Positions 41,307 through 50,518 of a stretch of 50,518 bases of DNA are shown piece by piece. The notes beneath the pieces are model-generated. The model saw only the letters and a program-made list of their open reading frames with translations, was not told the DNA's origin and searched no databases. The stretch is from an uncultured Muribaculaceae bacterium (lineage in GTDB: Bacteria > Bacteroidota > Bacteroidia > Bacteroidales > Muribaculaceae). The stretch is taken from contig CAJUDL010000013.1 of NCBI GenBank assembly GCA_910585285.1, positions 1 through 50,518 of the forward strand. Reading direction: 5' to 3'. The translations under genes were made by a program, and so were the position numbers. The stretch's first letter is position 1; every line of letters starts with the position of its first letter.

Positions 41307-41387
41307 GAATTAGGAATTAGGAATGAGGAGTTATGTTTGGGGATTTAAAGGGCAAGGAATGAATTCCTCATTCCTAATTCCTAATTG
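41300..41387. repeat. Dispersed hairpin repeat R1, copy e
   Basis: Left arm of GGAATTAG units (41301-41330), loop GGAGTTATGTTTGGGGATTT, right arm AATTCCTCATTCCTAATTCC (41362-41386). It forms the stop codon of the adaptor gene and reaches the presumed TTG start of the first RND gene, fully occupying the junction inside the efflux operon. Confidence 0.8.
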
Positions 41388-44300
41388 CACAACACATTAA
41401 ACATTAATTTGATACGGTTTCTGTTACAGCGGCGCATTGCCGTGTTGATGAGCTTTCTCGCTCTCGTGATCTTAGGGTGTGTCACGTTCGTGACGCTTCC
41501 GGTGTCGCTTTTGCCTGATGTCGATGTTCCCCGGATTGCGGTCAGGGCGGACGGAGCATCCCTTGATGCCCGCGAACTTGAGAACATGGTTGTTGCCCCT
41601 CTCCGGCGCGAGCTGATGCAGGTAGGAGGATTATCGGATATCCGGAGCGAAACGCGCGACGGATATGGCATCATCCGGCTCACGATGGATTATGGCGTTG
41701 ACACGGATCTCGCATTTATCGAGGTGAACGAGAAAATAGACGCGGCTATGAATTCGCTTCCACGGGATATCAGCCGTCCCAAGGCCGTGAAGGCATCAGT
41801 GGCTGATATTCCCGTTACTTACCTCCAACTTACCACCGCATCCGAGCCTTCTCCCGAATTCTATGATGTTGCCGACAATATTGTCAGGCGTCGCCTCGAA
41901 CAGTTGCCCGAAGTGGCGTTGGTGGATATATCCGGAGTGCCGGGGAAAGAATTGCGCGTAACGCCTGATTATGATCGTATGCAACCTGCCGGAATAACCT
42001 TGGCGGATATTGAGAAATCCCTTAAAGACAACAATGCCGAGCCGGGAAGCATGACGGTTCGCGATGGTTATTATGAATACAGCATCCACATATCCGGAAA
42101 ACTGCGCACTCAGGAGGATGTGGAGAATGTGCCTCTGATGAAGAACGGGAGAATGCATCGCTTGGGCGATTTCTGTGAAGTGGAACTCACGGAATGTCAG
42201 GCGCAGGGGTATTCTCTTTTCAACGGGCGCCGCGCCGTGACGATGGCGGTGATCAAGCATGAGGCATCGAGCATGGCAGACCTTGACAAGGCAATTGACG
42301 GCACTATAAAATATTTCTCTTCCCAATATCCCGACATTTCGATCACCAAGACCCGAAGCCAGACGGAACTGCTCGATTTCACGATAAGCAACTTACGTCA
42401 GAACCTGATTTTAGGTCTTGTGCTCGTTTTTCTTGTCTGCGCCCTCTTCATGCGCAACTGGAGGATGCCGGTGGTTATCGGTTTTACTGTTGTGGTTGCC
42501 GTGATCATAACATTCCTTCTTTTCTATCTCTTCCATATTTCGATCAATATAATATCATTGGCAGGACTCATACTTGCCGTGGGCATGATGATCGACAATT
42601 CCGTCATAGTGGCGGAGAATATCATGCAGTATCGCAAGCGTGGCTGTTCTCTCGAAGACAGTTGCGTGGCGGGCACTACGGAGATGATCACGCCGATGTT
42701 GAGTTCATCGCTCACAACGGTGGCTGTCTTTCTGCCTCTTGTGTTCATGAGCGGCATTGCCGGAGCAATATTTGCCGATCAGGCATTCTCAATCACAGCC
42801 GGGCTGTTTTCTTCATATGCAACGGGCATCACATTGCTGCCTGTGCTTGTGTCTATCGTGGAGAAAGGAAGAAAGAATGATATTTCGCAAGAAGATGTGG
42901 ACAGCCGGGATGGGAGAGGACTGAGGTGGTATGACAAAGGGATTGATTTTATATTTTCCCACAAGTTGGCGACAGTATTGTTTGTCATTCTTACCATAGC
43001 GTCTTTGTTCCCGCTTGCGAAAGCCCTCGACGTGGAGCGTTTGCCCCGTATTGACAGTGCGGAAACGATACTTTCGGTAAACTGGAACGAGAACATAAAC
43101 ATAGATGAGAACCGCATACGTTCCGAAAAGGTTGCCGGCGCGGTTGATAATGAGGAGTGGGCGGCATTTGTGGGGAGACAGGATTTCATGCTCGGTGACA
43201 ATTCTGAAAAGGGGGCATCGGAGACCGAGTTTTATTTCCGGGTGTCGGATCCCGACAAACTACAGGCATTCAAAGATTCCCTGACATCTTTTCTGCGGCG
43301 TGAATATCCGGCAGCCGTGTGTGGGTTCAGTGTCCCGTCAAATCCGTTCGAGCAGGTGTTTTCTTCCGGAGAAGCGCCATTGGAGGCTCGTTTTCTTACC
43401 GGATATGCAGGTGGATCAGTGGAAACGGCGGCGCGTCTGTGTAGCGCCGTAAAAGGAGCCACGGGGCTGGATGTGAAGGATATTCCGCAACAAGAGGTGA
43501 TAGATATACGCACGGATCCTGAACGTATGCTTCTCTATGGAGTCAGCGCTTCCGATGTGCGCAACACAATAGACGTGACTTTTAAAGGTTCGCAAACCAC
43601 TATCCTCAGGTCTTATCAGGATTATATACCTGTAAGAATTTCCGACAGAGGGATAACTCCTGATGAATTGCTTGCAACGGCGTTGGTATCTTCATCTGCG
43701 GGAAAAGAGGGCAACGGGAATGGCATTCCGCTCTCTGCCCTTGCCCACACAATGAAACGGGATGCGTTGGGGGTTATAAACGCCTCCGGTGCGGGTGAGT
43801 ATCTCCCGGTGGAACTTAACGTGGAAGCCGATGAAGCTGATGCTGTGATTGAGAAAATGAAAGAGATCGCGATGGCGGAAGAGGTGGCGGATGTGACGTT
43901 CGGCGGTTCGATCTTCTCAAACCGAAAGATGATGAAAGAGCTGACGGTGATTCTACTCGTGTCGCTGTTGATGATGTATTTCATTCTTTGCGCTCAGTTC
44001 GAAAGTTTTGTGCAGCCTCTCATTGTGCTTCTGGAGATTCCTATTGATGTCTCATTTGCATTGCTGACCCTTCTTATGTGCGGTGAAACACTGAACCTGA
44101 TGTCGGCGATCGGAATAATTGTGACATGTGGAATCGTGGTCAATGATTCAATCCTTAAGCTCGATTCCATCAATGAATTGCGGAAGGAGGGAATGCCTCT
44201 TGCCGAGGCAATCCACACGGCGGGCAGACGACGCCTCAAACCGATATTGATGACTTCACTGACCACAATCTTTGCGATGCTTCCGGTGCTTTTCACATCT

Positions 44301-44453
44301 GACATGGGCTCTGAGCTGCAGCGACCTCTCGCAGTTGCCATGATCGGCTCGATGGTGGTGGGAACGCTGGTCAGCATTTTTGTGATACCCCTTATTTATT
44401 ATCTGATTTACAACCAGCATCGTTTTAAGGAACAAGCTCTAAAGAAAACATGA
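41385..44453 (+). CDS. RND-family efflux pump inner-membrane subunit (first copy)
   Basis: Proton-driven tripartite exporter of the AcrB/HAE1 type, 1022 residues. N-terminal helix RIAVLMSFLALVILGCVTF, two large periplasmic loops, and two sets of five further helices. The TM4 relay has GMMIDNSVIVAEN (Asp followed by Asn, where AcrB has Asp-Asp). The TM10 segment is GIVVNDSILKLDS. The start is uncertain: TTG 41385 lies at the edge of repeat R1e, and TTG 41409 (IRFLLQRRIAVL) is an alternative; there is no ATG. The stop overlaps the tolC-like start (ATGA). Confidence 0.95.
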   Translation: MHNTLNINLIRFLLQRRIAVLMSFLALVILGCVTFVTLPVSLLPDVDVPRIAVRADGASLDARELENMVVAPLRRELMQVGGLSDIRSETRDGYGIIRLTMDYGVDTDLAFIEVNEKIDAAMNSLPRDISRPKAVKASVADIPVTYLQLTTASEPSPEFYDVADNIVRRRLEQLPEVALVDISGVPGKELRVTPDYDRMQPAGITLADIEKSLKDNNAEPGSMTVRDGYYEYSIHISGKLRTQEDVENVPLMKNGRMHRLGDFCEVELTECQAQGYSLFNGRRAVTMAVIKHEASSMADLDKAIDGTIKYFSSQYPDISITKTRSQTELLDFTISNLRQNLILGLVLVFLVCALFMRNWRMPVVIGFTVVVAVIITFLLFYLFHISINIISLAGLILAVGMMIDNSVIVAENIMQYRKRGCSLEDSCVAGTTEMITPMLSSSLTTVAVFLPLVFMSGIAGAIFADQAFSITAGLFSSYATGITLLPVLVSIVEKGRKNDISQEDVDSRDGRGLRWYDKGIDFIFSHKLATVLFVILTIASLFPLAKALDVERLPRIDSAETILSVNWNENINIDENRIRSEKVAGAVDNEEWAAFVGRQDFMLGDNSEKGASETEFYFRVSDPDKLQAFKDSLTSFLRREYPAAVCGFSVPSNPFEQVFSSGEAPLEARFLTGYAGGSVETAARLCSAVKGATGLDVKDIPQQEVIDIRTDPERMLLYGVSASDVRNTIDVTFKGSQTTILRSYQDYIPVRISDRGITPDELLATALVSSSAGKEGNGNGIPLSALAHTMKRDALGVINASGAGEYLPVELNVEADEADAVIEKMKEIAMAEEVADVTFGGSIFSNRKMMKELTVILLVSLLMMYFILCAQFESFVQPLIVLLEIPIDVSFALLTLLMCGETLNLMSAIGIIVTCGIVVNDSILKLDSINELRKEGMPLAEAIHTAGRRRLKPILMTSLTTIFAMLPVLFTSDMGSELQRPLAVAMIGSMVVGTLVSIFVIPLIYYLIYNQHRFKEQALKKT

Positions 44454-45937
44454 ATATAGGAAGATTGATAATCGCGATAGCGTTGTTTGCAGGAAGTGTG
44501 GCTGCCTCAGGAGGTGAGAGGATGGTTCTTTCGCTCGGAGATGCCGTGCGTCTTGCCAACGACAGCTCCCTTAATGCATTCCGCAACCGTAATCTTTATG
44601 CCTCCGGCTATTGGGAATGGCGCACGTTCAAGGCAAACCGCCTTCCCGGTATGTCGCTCAATCTGACTCCTGCGCAATATTACCGCTACATCACACAGCG
44701 CTACGATTCGCAGCAGGATGTCGATGTGTTCCGCAGCCAGCAGATGTACACAGCCTCTGCGGGACTGACTATTACGCAGAATGTGGATTTCCTCGGCGGC
44801 TCCCTCTATCTTGAAAGCGATCTTGAATATATGCGCAATTTCGGGGCGATGAAGGGTAATCAGTTTTCATCGGTGCCTGTCAGGATAGGTTATCGCCAGG
44901 ATCTTATCGGATACAATGCGTTCCGCTGGGAGAAACGCATCGAACCGATGAAATATGAGAAGGTGAAAAGGGAGTTTGTCTACAACATGGAGACAGTGTC
45001 GGAAGAGACGGTAAGCCATTTCTTCGCTCTCGCCCTGGCGCAGACGGAATTACGGTTGGCAAAAGAGAATCTTGCCGCCAGCGACACGCTGCTGATAATA
45101 GGGGAACGTCGTTTCAGTATTGCGGCTATATCCCAGACCGACCTTCTCACGCTGCGACTCGATAAGGTGAATGCCGAGAACGCCCTGGAGAATGCCAGAA
45201 TCGAGATAGAGAGGGCGCGCCTTTCTTTGGCGACATATCTCGGACTTGATTCAGACACCGAGATAGAGGTGATGCTGCCCGGCAAACCTGTGGCAATAAA
45301 TATTCAGGAAGATCGGGCTCTGGAGTATGCCCGGGAAAATAGTCCCGCCATAATGTTGAAACGGCAGACCGTGCTTGAAGCGCAGAGGGATGTGAATAAA
45401 ACCAAGGTTGAATCGATGTTTAATCTAAGTCTTAACGCCTCTGTGGGTTTCAATCAGGTTGCGCGCACCTTTGGCGAGGCTTACAATCACCCGCTTCAGC
45501 AGGATCTTGTGTCGCTGTCGTTATCAATTCCTTTAGTCGACTGGGGAGTGAGGAAAGGGAAATACAACATCGCCAAGAATAACCTGAATGTGGCTCAGAT
45601 TGCTGCCAGGCAGGAGGAACTCTCGATGGAGCAGGATGTGGTCATAACAATACGCGACTTCAACAGCAGGCAGCGTCTCGTAGGGAGTGCTGCCGAGGCT
45701 CTTGACCTTGCCGACAGGGCGTATGCCCAGACGCTTCAGCGGTTTATCATCGGAAAAGCCGATATCAATACCCTTACGCTTTCCCATAGTCGCCAGCAGG
45801 AAGCAAGCAAGAATTACATCACCTCCCTGCAGAATTACTGGCTGAGCTATTATAAGATACGTAAGCTTACATTGTTTGATTTCGAACTCGGAGTGCCTAT
45901 TCCGACGGAATTTGACCGGACGTTGGGAGTGAAATGA
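44450..45937 (+). CDS. TolC-family outer-membrane efflux channel
   Basis: 495 residues with signal peptide (IAIALFAGSVAAS). Two repeated OEP domains of long helices and short beta strands contain SLGDAVRLANDSSL at the start, the helical stretch LAQTELRLAKENLAASDTLL, and the second-half counterparts ALEYARENSPAIMLKRQTVL and LSIPLVDWGVRKGKY. It shares 4 bp with the upstream RND gene and is followed after 13 bp by the second RND gene, so all four efflux genes form one operon. Confidence 0.93.
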   Translation: MNIGRLIIAIALFAGSVAASGGERMVLSLGDAVRLANDSSLNAFRNRNLYASGYWEWRTFKANRLPGMSLNLTPAQYYRYITQRYDSQQDVDVFRSQQMYTASAGLTITQNVDFLGGSLYLESDLEYMRNFGAMKGNQFSSVPVRIGYRQDLIGYNAFRWEKRIEPMKYEKVKREFVYNMETVSEETVSHFFALALAQTELRLAKENLAASDTLLIIGERRFSIAAISQTDLLTLRLDKVNAENALENARIEIERARLSLATYLGLDSDTEIEVMLPGKPVAINIQEDRALEYARENSPAIMLKRQTVLEAQRDVNKTKVESMFNLSLNASVGFNQVARTFGEAYNHPLQQDLVSLSLSIPLVDWGVRKGKYNIAKNNLNVAQIAARQEELSMEQDVVITIRDFNSRQRLVGSAAEALDLADRAYAQTLQRFIIGKADINTLTLSHSRQQEASKNYITSLQNYWLSYYKIRKLTLFDFELGVPIPTEFDRTLGVK

Positions 45938-45950
45938 CGAGACTTTGGAA

Positions 45951-48887
45951 ATGAGAAAAAAAAGAGGGATATCATCGTTTTCGGTCATTGTCGTGTTTCT
46001 GGCGATGGCTATGTTGGGGTGCGTGCTGATGCCGATGCTTCCGGTCAAGCTTGTGCCCTCTGAGACGCTTCCCTCTGTAAGTGTGAGCTATTCTTTCCCC
46101 GGAGCGTCCGCACGCACGGTGGAGGCAGAGGTCACGGCTCCTTTGGAGGCAATGCTTGCCAGGGTGTCGGGCGTGAAGCATATCACTTCACGGTCAAAAA
46201 AGAATGGAGGACGCATCACGCTGGAGTTTGACCGGCACGCGGATATGGAGAAAGCGCGTTTCGAGACGGCTGTGATTGTAAGGGAAGCGCGCACTTCCTT
46301 GCCCGAGGGAGTCAGCTATCCCCGAATTGCCGTAAAGCAACTTGATGCCGAGGCTGCGCGTCCTTTCATGAGTTATACTGTCAACGCCCCTCTTTCTCCT
46401 CATCGGATCATGAATTTTGCCGAGGAGAATATACGCCCTGCTCTGATAGCGCTTAAAGGTGTTGACAATGTAGAACTTTCCGGTGCAATGCCTATGGAGT
46501 GGAGGGTGGATTATTCTCCTGAAAAACTTTCGACACTCGGATTGTCGCCTGATGATTTGTCGCATGCCATATCCGAAAGGGAGAATGCGGGTTGCGATAC
46601 GCTTGATCCGACAAAAGTGTTTCTGACCGCACGCGACGGACGCATCGTTACGTTGGCGGATGTGGCGCGCGTGTCGCGTCGGGAAGCCGAACCGACAGGG
46701 TATTTTCGCATTAACGGTCTTAATTCAATCTATCTCAACATAACGGCTGCAGAAGATGCCAACCAGATAGAACTGAGCAATAGGGTCAGGAAAGTTCTGG
46801 AGGGGATCTCACTTCCGGATGGTTTTATGATGGATATGAGCTATGATGCATCGGAATCAATAGCCGAGGAGATGGACAAGATATATTTCCGCACCGCCCT
46901 GACGATACTGGTATTGTTGGTTTTCGTGGCTGTGATAACGGCGAATCTCCGTTATCTGCTCATCATTGCCATCAGTCTCGCGGTTAATATGGCTATTGCC
47001 TTTCTTGCCTATTATTTCCTGCATGTGGAGATACAGCTTTATTCGCTGGCTGGAATCACGATATCGCTAAACCTCGTGATCGACAATCTGATAGTGATGA
47101 CAGAGCATGTGTCGAGACATCACACGTTGCGGGCGTTCTCAGCTGTGCTCGCCGCAACGCTTACCACAGTCGGAGCTCTCACCGTCGTGTTCTTCCTTGA
47201 TGAGAAGACTCTCCTATCGTTGAAGGATTTTACGGTTGTGGTGATTGTCAATCTCGGGGTGTCGCTTGCCGTTGCGCTGTTTCTTGTGCCCGCTCTTGTG
47301 GAGAGGATGGGACTGGTGCTTAGGAAATCAAATAAGCGAAAGAGACGTCTGGTCGTCAGGATTTATAAAATATATGGCAGGATACTGACAGTTCTATGCC
47401 GCTTCCGATGGATCGTGTTCATTGTATTTGCCGCGGCATTCGGCTGGTCGGTCTATGTGTTTGTCACCAAAGTGTATGAAGGTGGATATTTTGACAATAA
47501 TGACCGCGAGCCTGTTCTCGAAATCGCGGCAAGTCTACCCAATGGAGCCACATTGTCGCAGATGAATGTATTGATTTCGAAGATGGAGGCATTCCTGAGC
47601 GGTCAGGAGGGGATACGACAGTTCCAGACATATGTATCGGGACCGCGCAGGGCATCGATTTCCGTATATTTTAAACCGGAATATCAGCGGGAATACCCTT
47701 ACCGACTTAAGTCTGACGTGGTGTCGAAAGCCTTGACTCTCGGAGGAGGAAGCTGGAGCGTATACGGTCTTGAAGACCAGGGGTTCAATAATGATGTCAG
47801 AGAAGGAGCCGGAAGTTACCGGATAAAGATGCGAGGATATAATTATGATGAACTGTCGTCAAGGGCACGCGAACTTGCCGACACTTTGCTGAATCTCAAA
47901 CGCATCAAGGAGGTGACGATAAATTCGGAATTCTCTTATTACAAAGAGGATTATACGGAGCTTTATCTTGACATAGACCGCGAAAGACTGGCAAAAGACA
48001 GTCTGACGGTGTCGGATCTGTTTCGCGCGGTAAAGCATGAGACAGGGCGCAATATCAGCGCGGGATTCGTGGCGGGGCGAGACGGAGCGGAATACATACG
48101 TCTCAACTCTGTGGAAAACGACCGCGATGTGTGGGGATTCATGAACTATCCCATGCGTGCGGGCGGCAGGGAAATAAAACTTTCCGATTATGCCACCATT
48201 GAGAAGAGGCAGACACCTCCTGATGTGGTGAAGAAAGATCAGGAATACATTCTGTGTCTGCAATATGAATATATCGGATCAAGCAAAGCGGGGGAAAGGG
48301 TTCTCGACAAAATACTTGCCGCTTATGTGCCCACCCTGCCCTTAGGATATCATGCCGAAAAGGAAGAATACAAATGGAATCATGAGATAAGCGGGGAGAA
48401 GTATTGGCTTCTGGCTCTTGTGGCGGTAATCATATTCTTCATATCATCAATTCTGTTTAATTCATTGAGACAGCCACTTGCCGTGATTCTCGTCATCCCC
48501 GTGTCGTTCATAGGGGTGTTCCTCACCTTCTATCTTTTTTCGCTTAAATTTGACAAGGGCGGTTTCGCCGCTATGATTCTCCTTTGCGGCATCACGGTCA
48601 ACGCCGCCATCTACATCATCAACGAATATAATTCGATGCGGAAACGTTTGCCGGCGGGTGTAAACCCGGTAACGCTGTATATCCGTGCTTTCCGGCGCAA
48701 GATCACGGCAGTGTTGCTGACCGTGCTTTCCACCGTCTTAGGATTTATCCCCTTCCTCATAGGCGACACCATGGAAGGTTTCTGGTTTCCGCTTGCCGCC
48801 GGCACCATGGGCGGTCTCATCATGTCGCTCTCTGCCATTTTCCTCCTTCTCCCGCTGCTCCTCCTCCCGCGCTTTAAATTCCGATAG
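45951..48887 (+). CDS. RND-family efflux pump inner-membrane subunit (second, divergent copy)
   Basis: 978 residues from ATG 45951 (TTG 45945 is less likely). It has full RND topology: PMLPVKLVPSETLPSVSVSY in porter subdomain 1, TM4 SLNLVIDNLIVMTEHV with one Asp, and TM10 CGITVNAAIYIINEYNSM with no charged residue where many pumps carry Lys or Asp. It is only distantly similar to the first RND protein. Two pumps with one adaptor and one TolC resemble the MdtBC arrangement, where two RND proteins form one heterotrimer. Its last 150 bp lie antisense to the end of the TPR gene. Confidence 0.93.
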   Translation: MRKKRGISSFSVIVVFLAMAMLGCVLMPMLPVKLVPSETLPSVSVSYSFPGASARTVEAEVTAPLEAMLARVSGVKHITSRSKKNGGRITLEFDRHADMEKARFETAVIVREARTSLPEGVSYPRIAVKQLDAEAARPFMSYTVNAPLSPHRIMNFAEENIRPALIALKGVDNVELSGAMPMEWRVDYSPEKLSTLGLSPDDLSHAISERENAGCDTLDPTKVFLTARDGRIVTLADVARVSRREAEPTGYFRINGLNSIYLNITAAEDANQIELSNRVRKVLEGISLPDGFMMDMSYDASESIAEEMDKIYFRTALTILVLLVFVAVITANLRYLLIIAISLAVNMAIAFLAYYFLHVEIQLYSLAGITISLNLVIDNLIVMTEHVSRHHTLRAFSAVLAATLTTVGALTVVFFLDEKTLLSLKDFTVVVIVNLGVSLAVALFLVPALVERMGLVLRKSNKRKRRLVVRIYKIYGRILTVLCRFRWIVFIVFAAAFGWSVYVFVTKVYEGGYFDNNDREPVLEIAASLPNGATLSQMNVLISKMEAFLSGQEGIRQFQTYVSGPRRASISVYFKPEYQREYPYRLKSDVVSKALTLGGGSWSVYGLEDQGFNNDVREGAGSYRIKMRGYNYDELSSRARELADTLLNLKRIKEVTINSEFSYYKEDYTELYLDIDRERLAKDSLTVSDLFRAVKHETGRNISAGFVAGRDGAEYIRLNSVENDRDVWGFMNYPMRAGGREIKLSDYATIEKRQTPPDVVKKDQEYILCLQYEYIGSSKAGERVLDKILAAYVPTLPLGYHAEKEEYKWNHEISGEKYWLLALVAVIIFFISSILFNSLRQPLAVILVIPVSFIGVFLTFYLFSLKFDKGGFAAMILLCGITVNAAIYIINEYNSMRKRLPAGVNPVTLYIRAFRRKITAVLLTVLSTVLGFIPFLIGDTMEGFWFPLAAGTMGGLIMSLSAIFLLLPLLLLPRFKFR

Positions 48888-50518
48888 GTTTTTGATTTCG
48901 CGTTTACTAAAGATTTCGCGGATATAATGTTCTGCAGCTTCGGGATTGTCGGCTTTCAGACGTTTCTTAAGTCGGCTCTTGAGATTGTAAACGGCATTCA
49001 AAGAATCACGTTTCATCAGTAATGCAATCATTTCGGATGAGAGATTCAGGTGAAGATACTTCGCAAGTTGATACTGGAATTGTTCCAGACAGGGGAAGGC
49101 TTCGGTGAATTTAACTATCCATTCCTCGCATATGGAATCCATGCAATTGTTTATTATATTGACATTCTCCTCGTTCCTTATCTCTTCAAGAACTTCACGC
49201 ACATCCTTGGGGAGTTTGTTTATAATTTGTTTTGAGGTGAGGTACCTGAAGCCGTTTTCATAAATTGTATCTAAGCTCCGGATATATTCAATTGTGTTTT
49301 TACTGCTTTTCGAGTGGTTGCTTCTGATTGAATTTAATTCAGTTTTAAGCCGAGAGATATCTGACCGCAGATTCTTTACTCTCTCTTTATCTCTTTGATT
49401 TTTAATACGTAAAGTATTAACCAATACGAATGCTACAGCTATAACAAGTAAGAGTATTATGATGGATGTAACTGCTCTGAATTTATGAATCTCAGCTCGT
49501 TCTCTTGCATTTTCAGCATCTTTGGTGAGATATTCTTCAAGTAGACTCGTAGCGTCTTCATTCAATTGGGAATTAAATTCCTTTTCCAGATTCTCTCCCC
49601 ATTTTATCGCGATGTCAGAAGCATCTTTATAATTACCCTGTCTATTTAATAGAATAGCACTGAGGTAGTCACAATATAATTGATCATAAGTATCCGTTAT
49701 TCTTATCTTTGCAGAATCTAAAGCTTGAGAAGCCTTGGTAAAATTGTTCAGGTGGTAATTATTTTCAGATACTTTGCACCAATCAATACAATTAAATAAA
49801 TAGTCATCATTGTATAAAATAGATAATATTACGTTTGATGAATCATACCGCTTTTGAGCTTTTTCAATGTCTGCCTTAATCTTTAATGCAATATGCCTGT
49901 ATTTCGGTTCCGTTTCGTATGTCTCTTTATCAACATATTCAAGAACATCAGCTGCCTTATTTAGTTTCCCATTAGTTATAAGAGATTTGGATATCGAAAT
50001 TTCTGCCCAGTGTGCCAGTTTGAATTGATCAATTTTTATAAAATTGCGAACTGCTATATCAGCCCATTTGTATTCTTCTCCACTTTTGTGTAATATGCCA
50101 TATATGCGTGCGATAGACATTGCACTTAATCCGGCAAATAAATGGGAATGATTAGAGGTGGCAATAATAAAAGCCCTTCTTAAGGCTACCAGTGCTTCTC
50201 CCATATGATGCATATTCTCATGTTGTATCTTTCCATAATAATAAGCTGATTGCATTTCCAGACTGTCTCCTGAGTTATTATAATAATCGTACGCAATTTT
50301 GATAATAGAATCAGACCCTATGAATACGTTGCATTTGTTTTGTGCCTTAGTCAACAACAATGCGTAACGAGCTTTATCGGATGCTTTCAGAGAGAAACCC
50401 TCAACCTGTTTTAATATTTTCAATGCGGAATCAGGGTAAGTCGGCATTAAATTGTCTGCGGAATCGAGAACTCGGTCTATTCCCGATCTGTGGCGCGAAC
50501 AATCACAATTCAGTACCA
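48738..50518 (-). CDS. TPR-containing membrane sensor-like protein (5' end beyond window)
   Basis: The frame is open to the right edge (LNCDCSRHRSGIDRVLDSAD precedes the internal Met at 50447), so the gene starts outside; Cys-rich sequence there may be a lipobox. About 330 residues of TPR-like helices (PDSALKILKQVE, LVALRRAFIIATSNHS, ADVLEYVDKETYETEPKYRH) precede one membrane helix (SIIILLLVIAVAFVLV), a coiled coil and a helical C-terminal domain ending in a likely DNA-contact-type segment (LMKRDSLNAVYNLKSRLKKR). This order is that of Bacteroidetes TPR regulators. The last ~50 residues are low-complexity and encoded antisense to the RND gene. Confidence 0.82.
   Translation of the reverse strand, partial: VLNCDCSRHRSGIDRVLDSADNLMPTYPDSALKILKQVEGFSLKASDKARYALLLTKAQNKCNVFIGSDSIIKIAYDYYNNSGDSLEMQSAYYYGKIQHENMHHMGEALVALRRAFIIATSNHSHLFAGLSAMSIARIYGILHKSGEEYKWADIAVRNFIKIDQFKLAHWAEISISKSLITNGKLNKAADVLEYVDKETYETEPKYRHIALKIKADIEKAQKRYDSSNVILSILYNDDYLFNCIDWCKVSENNYHLNNFTKASQALDSAKIRITDTYDQLYCDYLSAILLNRQGNYKDASDIAIKWGENLEKEFNSQLNEDATSLLEEYLTKDAENARERAEIHKFRAVTSIIILLLVIAVAFVLVNTLRIKNQRDKERVKNLRSDISRLKTELNSIRSNHSKSSKNTIEYIRSLDTIYENGFRYLTSKQIINKLPKDVREVLEEIRNEENVNIINNCMDSICEEWIVKFTEAFPCLEQFQYQLAKYLHLNLSSEMIALLMKRDSLNAVYNLKSRLKKRLKADNPEAAEHYIREIFSKREIKNLSEFKAREEEQREKEENGRERHDETAHGAGGKRKPETFHGVAYEEGDKS

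Overview
The window looks like chromosomal DNA of a gut Bacteroidales bacterium, probably of the Muribaculaceae type. This is inferred from promoters of the Bacteroidetes form (TTG, about 20 bp, TAnnTTTG), Bacteroidales-only families (NVEALA peptide, 6-bladed beta-propeller lipoproteins, thioredoxin-like DUF1573 lipoproteins, the long PurF-like protein), lipoprotein-rich envelope genes and moderate GC. No rRNA, tRNA, CRISPR array or intact insertion sequence was found.

Layout. 0-1.3 kb: a LacI-family regulator (+) ending at a hairpin shared with convergent thyA. 1.4-15.2 kb: housekeeping genes, nearly all on the minus strand, in apparent operons: yidC / ferredoxin-like membrane protein / thyA; pyrG / purF-like; WYL regulator / CBS-nucleotidyltransferase / obgE / acyltransferase; and HAD phosphatase / aroB. 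15.3-21.0 kb: a compact phage-head cassette. A putative small terminase and a large terminase (minus) diverge from a scaffold-like acidic protein, a putative major capsid protein, a small conserved protein and a putative head adaptor (plus), closed by a strong terminator. No portal, tail, lysis, integrase or replication gene is present. 21.1-24.9 kb: a small membrane protein, apparently leaderless, and a secreted GH2 beta-galactosidase. 25-37.5 kb: an AT-rich accessory stretch with a decayed HipBA toxin-antitoxin locus and a second partial copy of its control region, a DUF4143-type ATPase, and a secreted-protein locus (transglutaminase-like lipoprotein, thioredoxin/DUF1573 lipoprotein, NVEALA peptide, two 6-bladed propeller lipoproteins, an outer-membrane beta-barrel). 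37.9-48.9 kb: signal peptidase I, an O-antigen-ligase/TPR protein, and an efflux operon of one adaptor, two different RND pumps and one TolC. 48.7-50.5 kb: a convergent TPR sensor-like gene that runs off the right edge.

Cutting across this layout are two families of dispersed hairpin repeats. One (R1, built on GGAATTAGG / CCTAATTCC arms) occurs at least five times and often begins exactly at a stop codon. The other (R2, about 170 bp, MITE-like) sits immediately upstream of both aroB and lepB. The most interesting items are the portal-less capsid/terminase cassette, the NVEALA/propeller/barrel locus, the dual-RND operon, the degenerating HipBA duplication and the repeat families.
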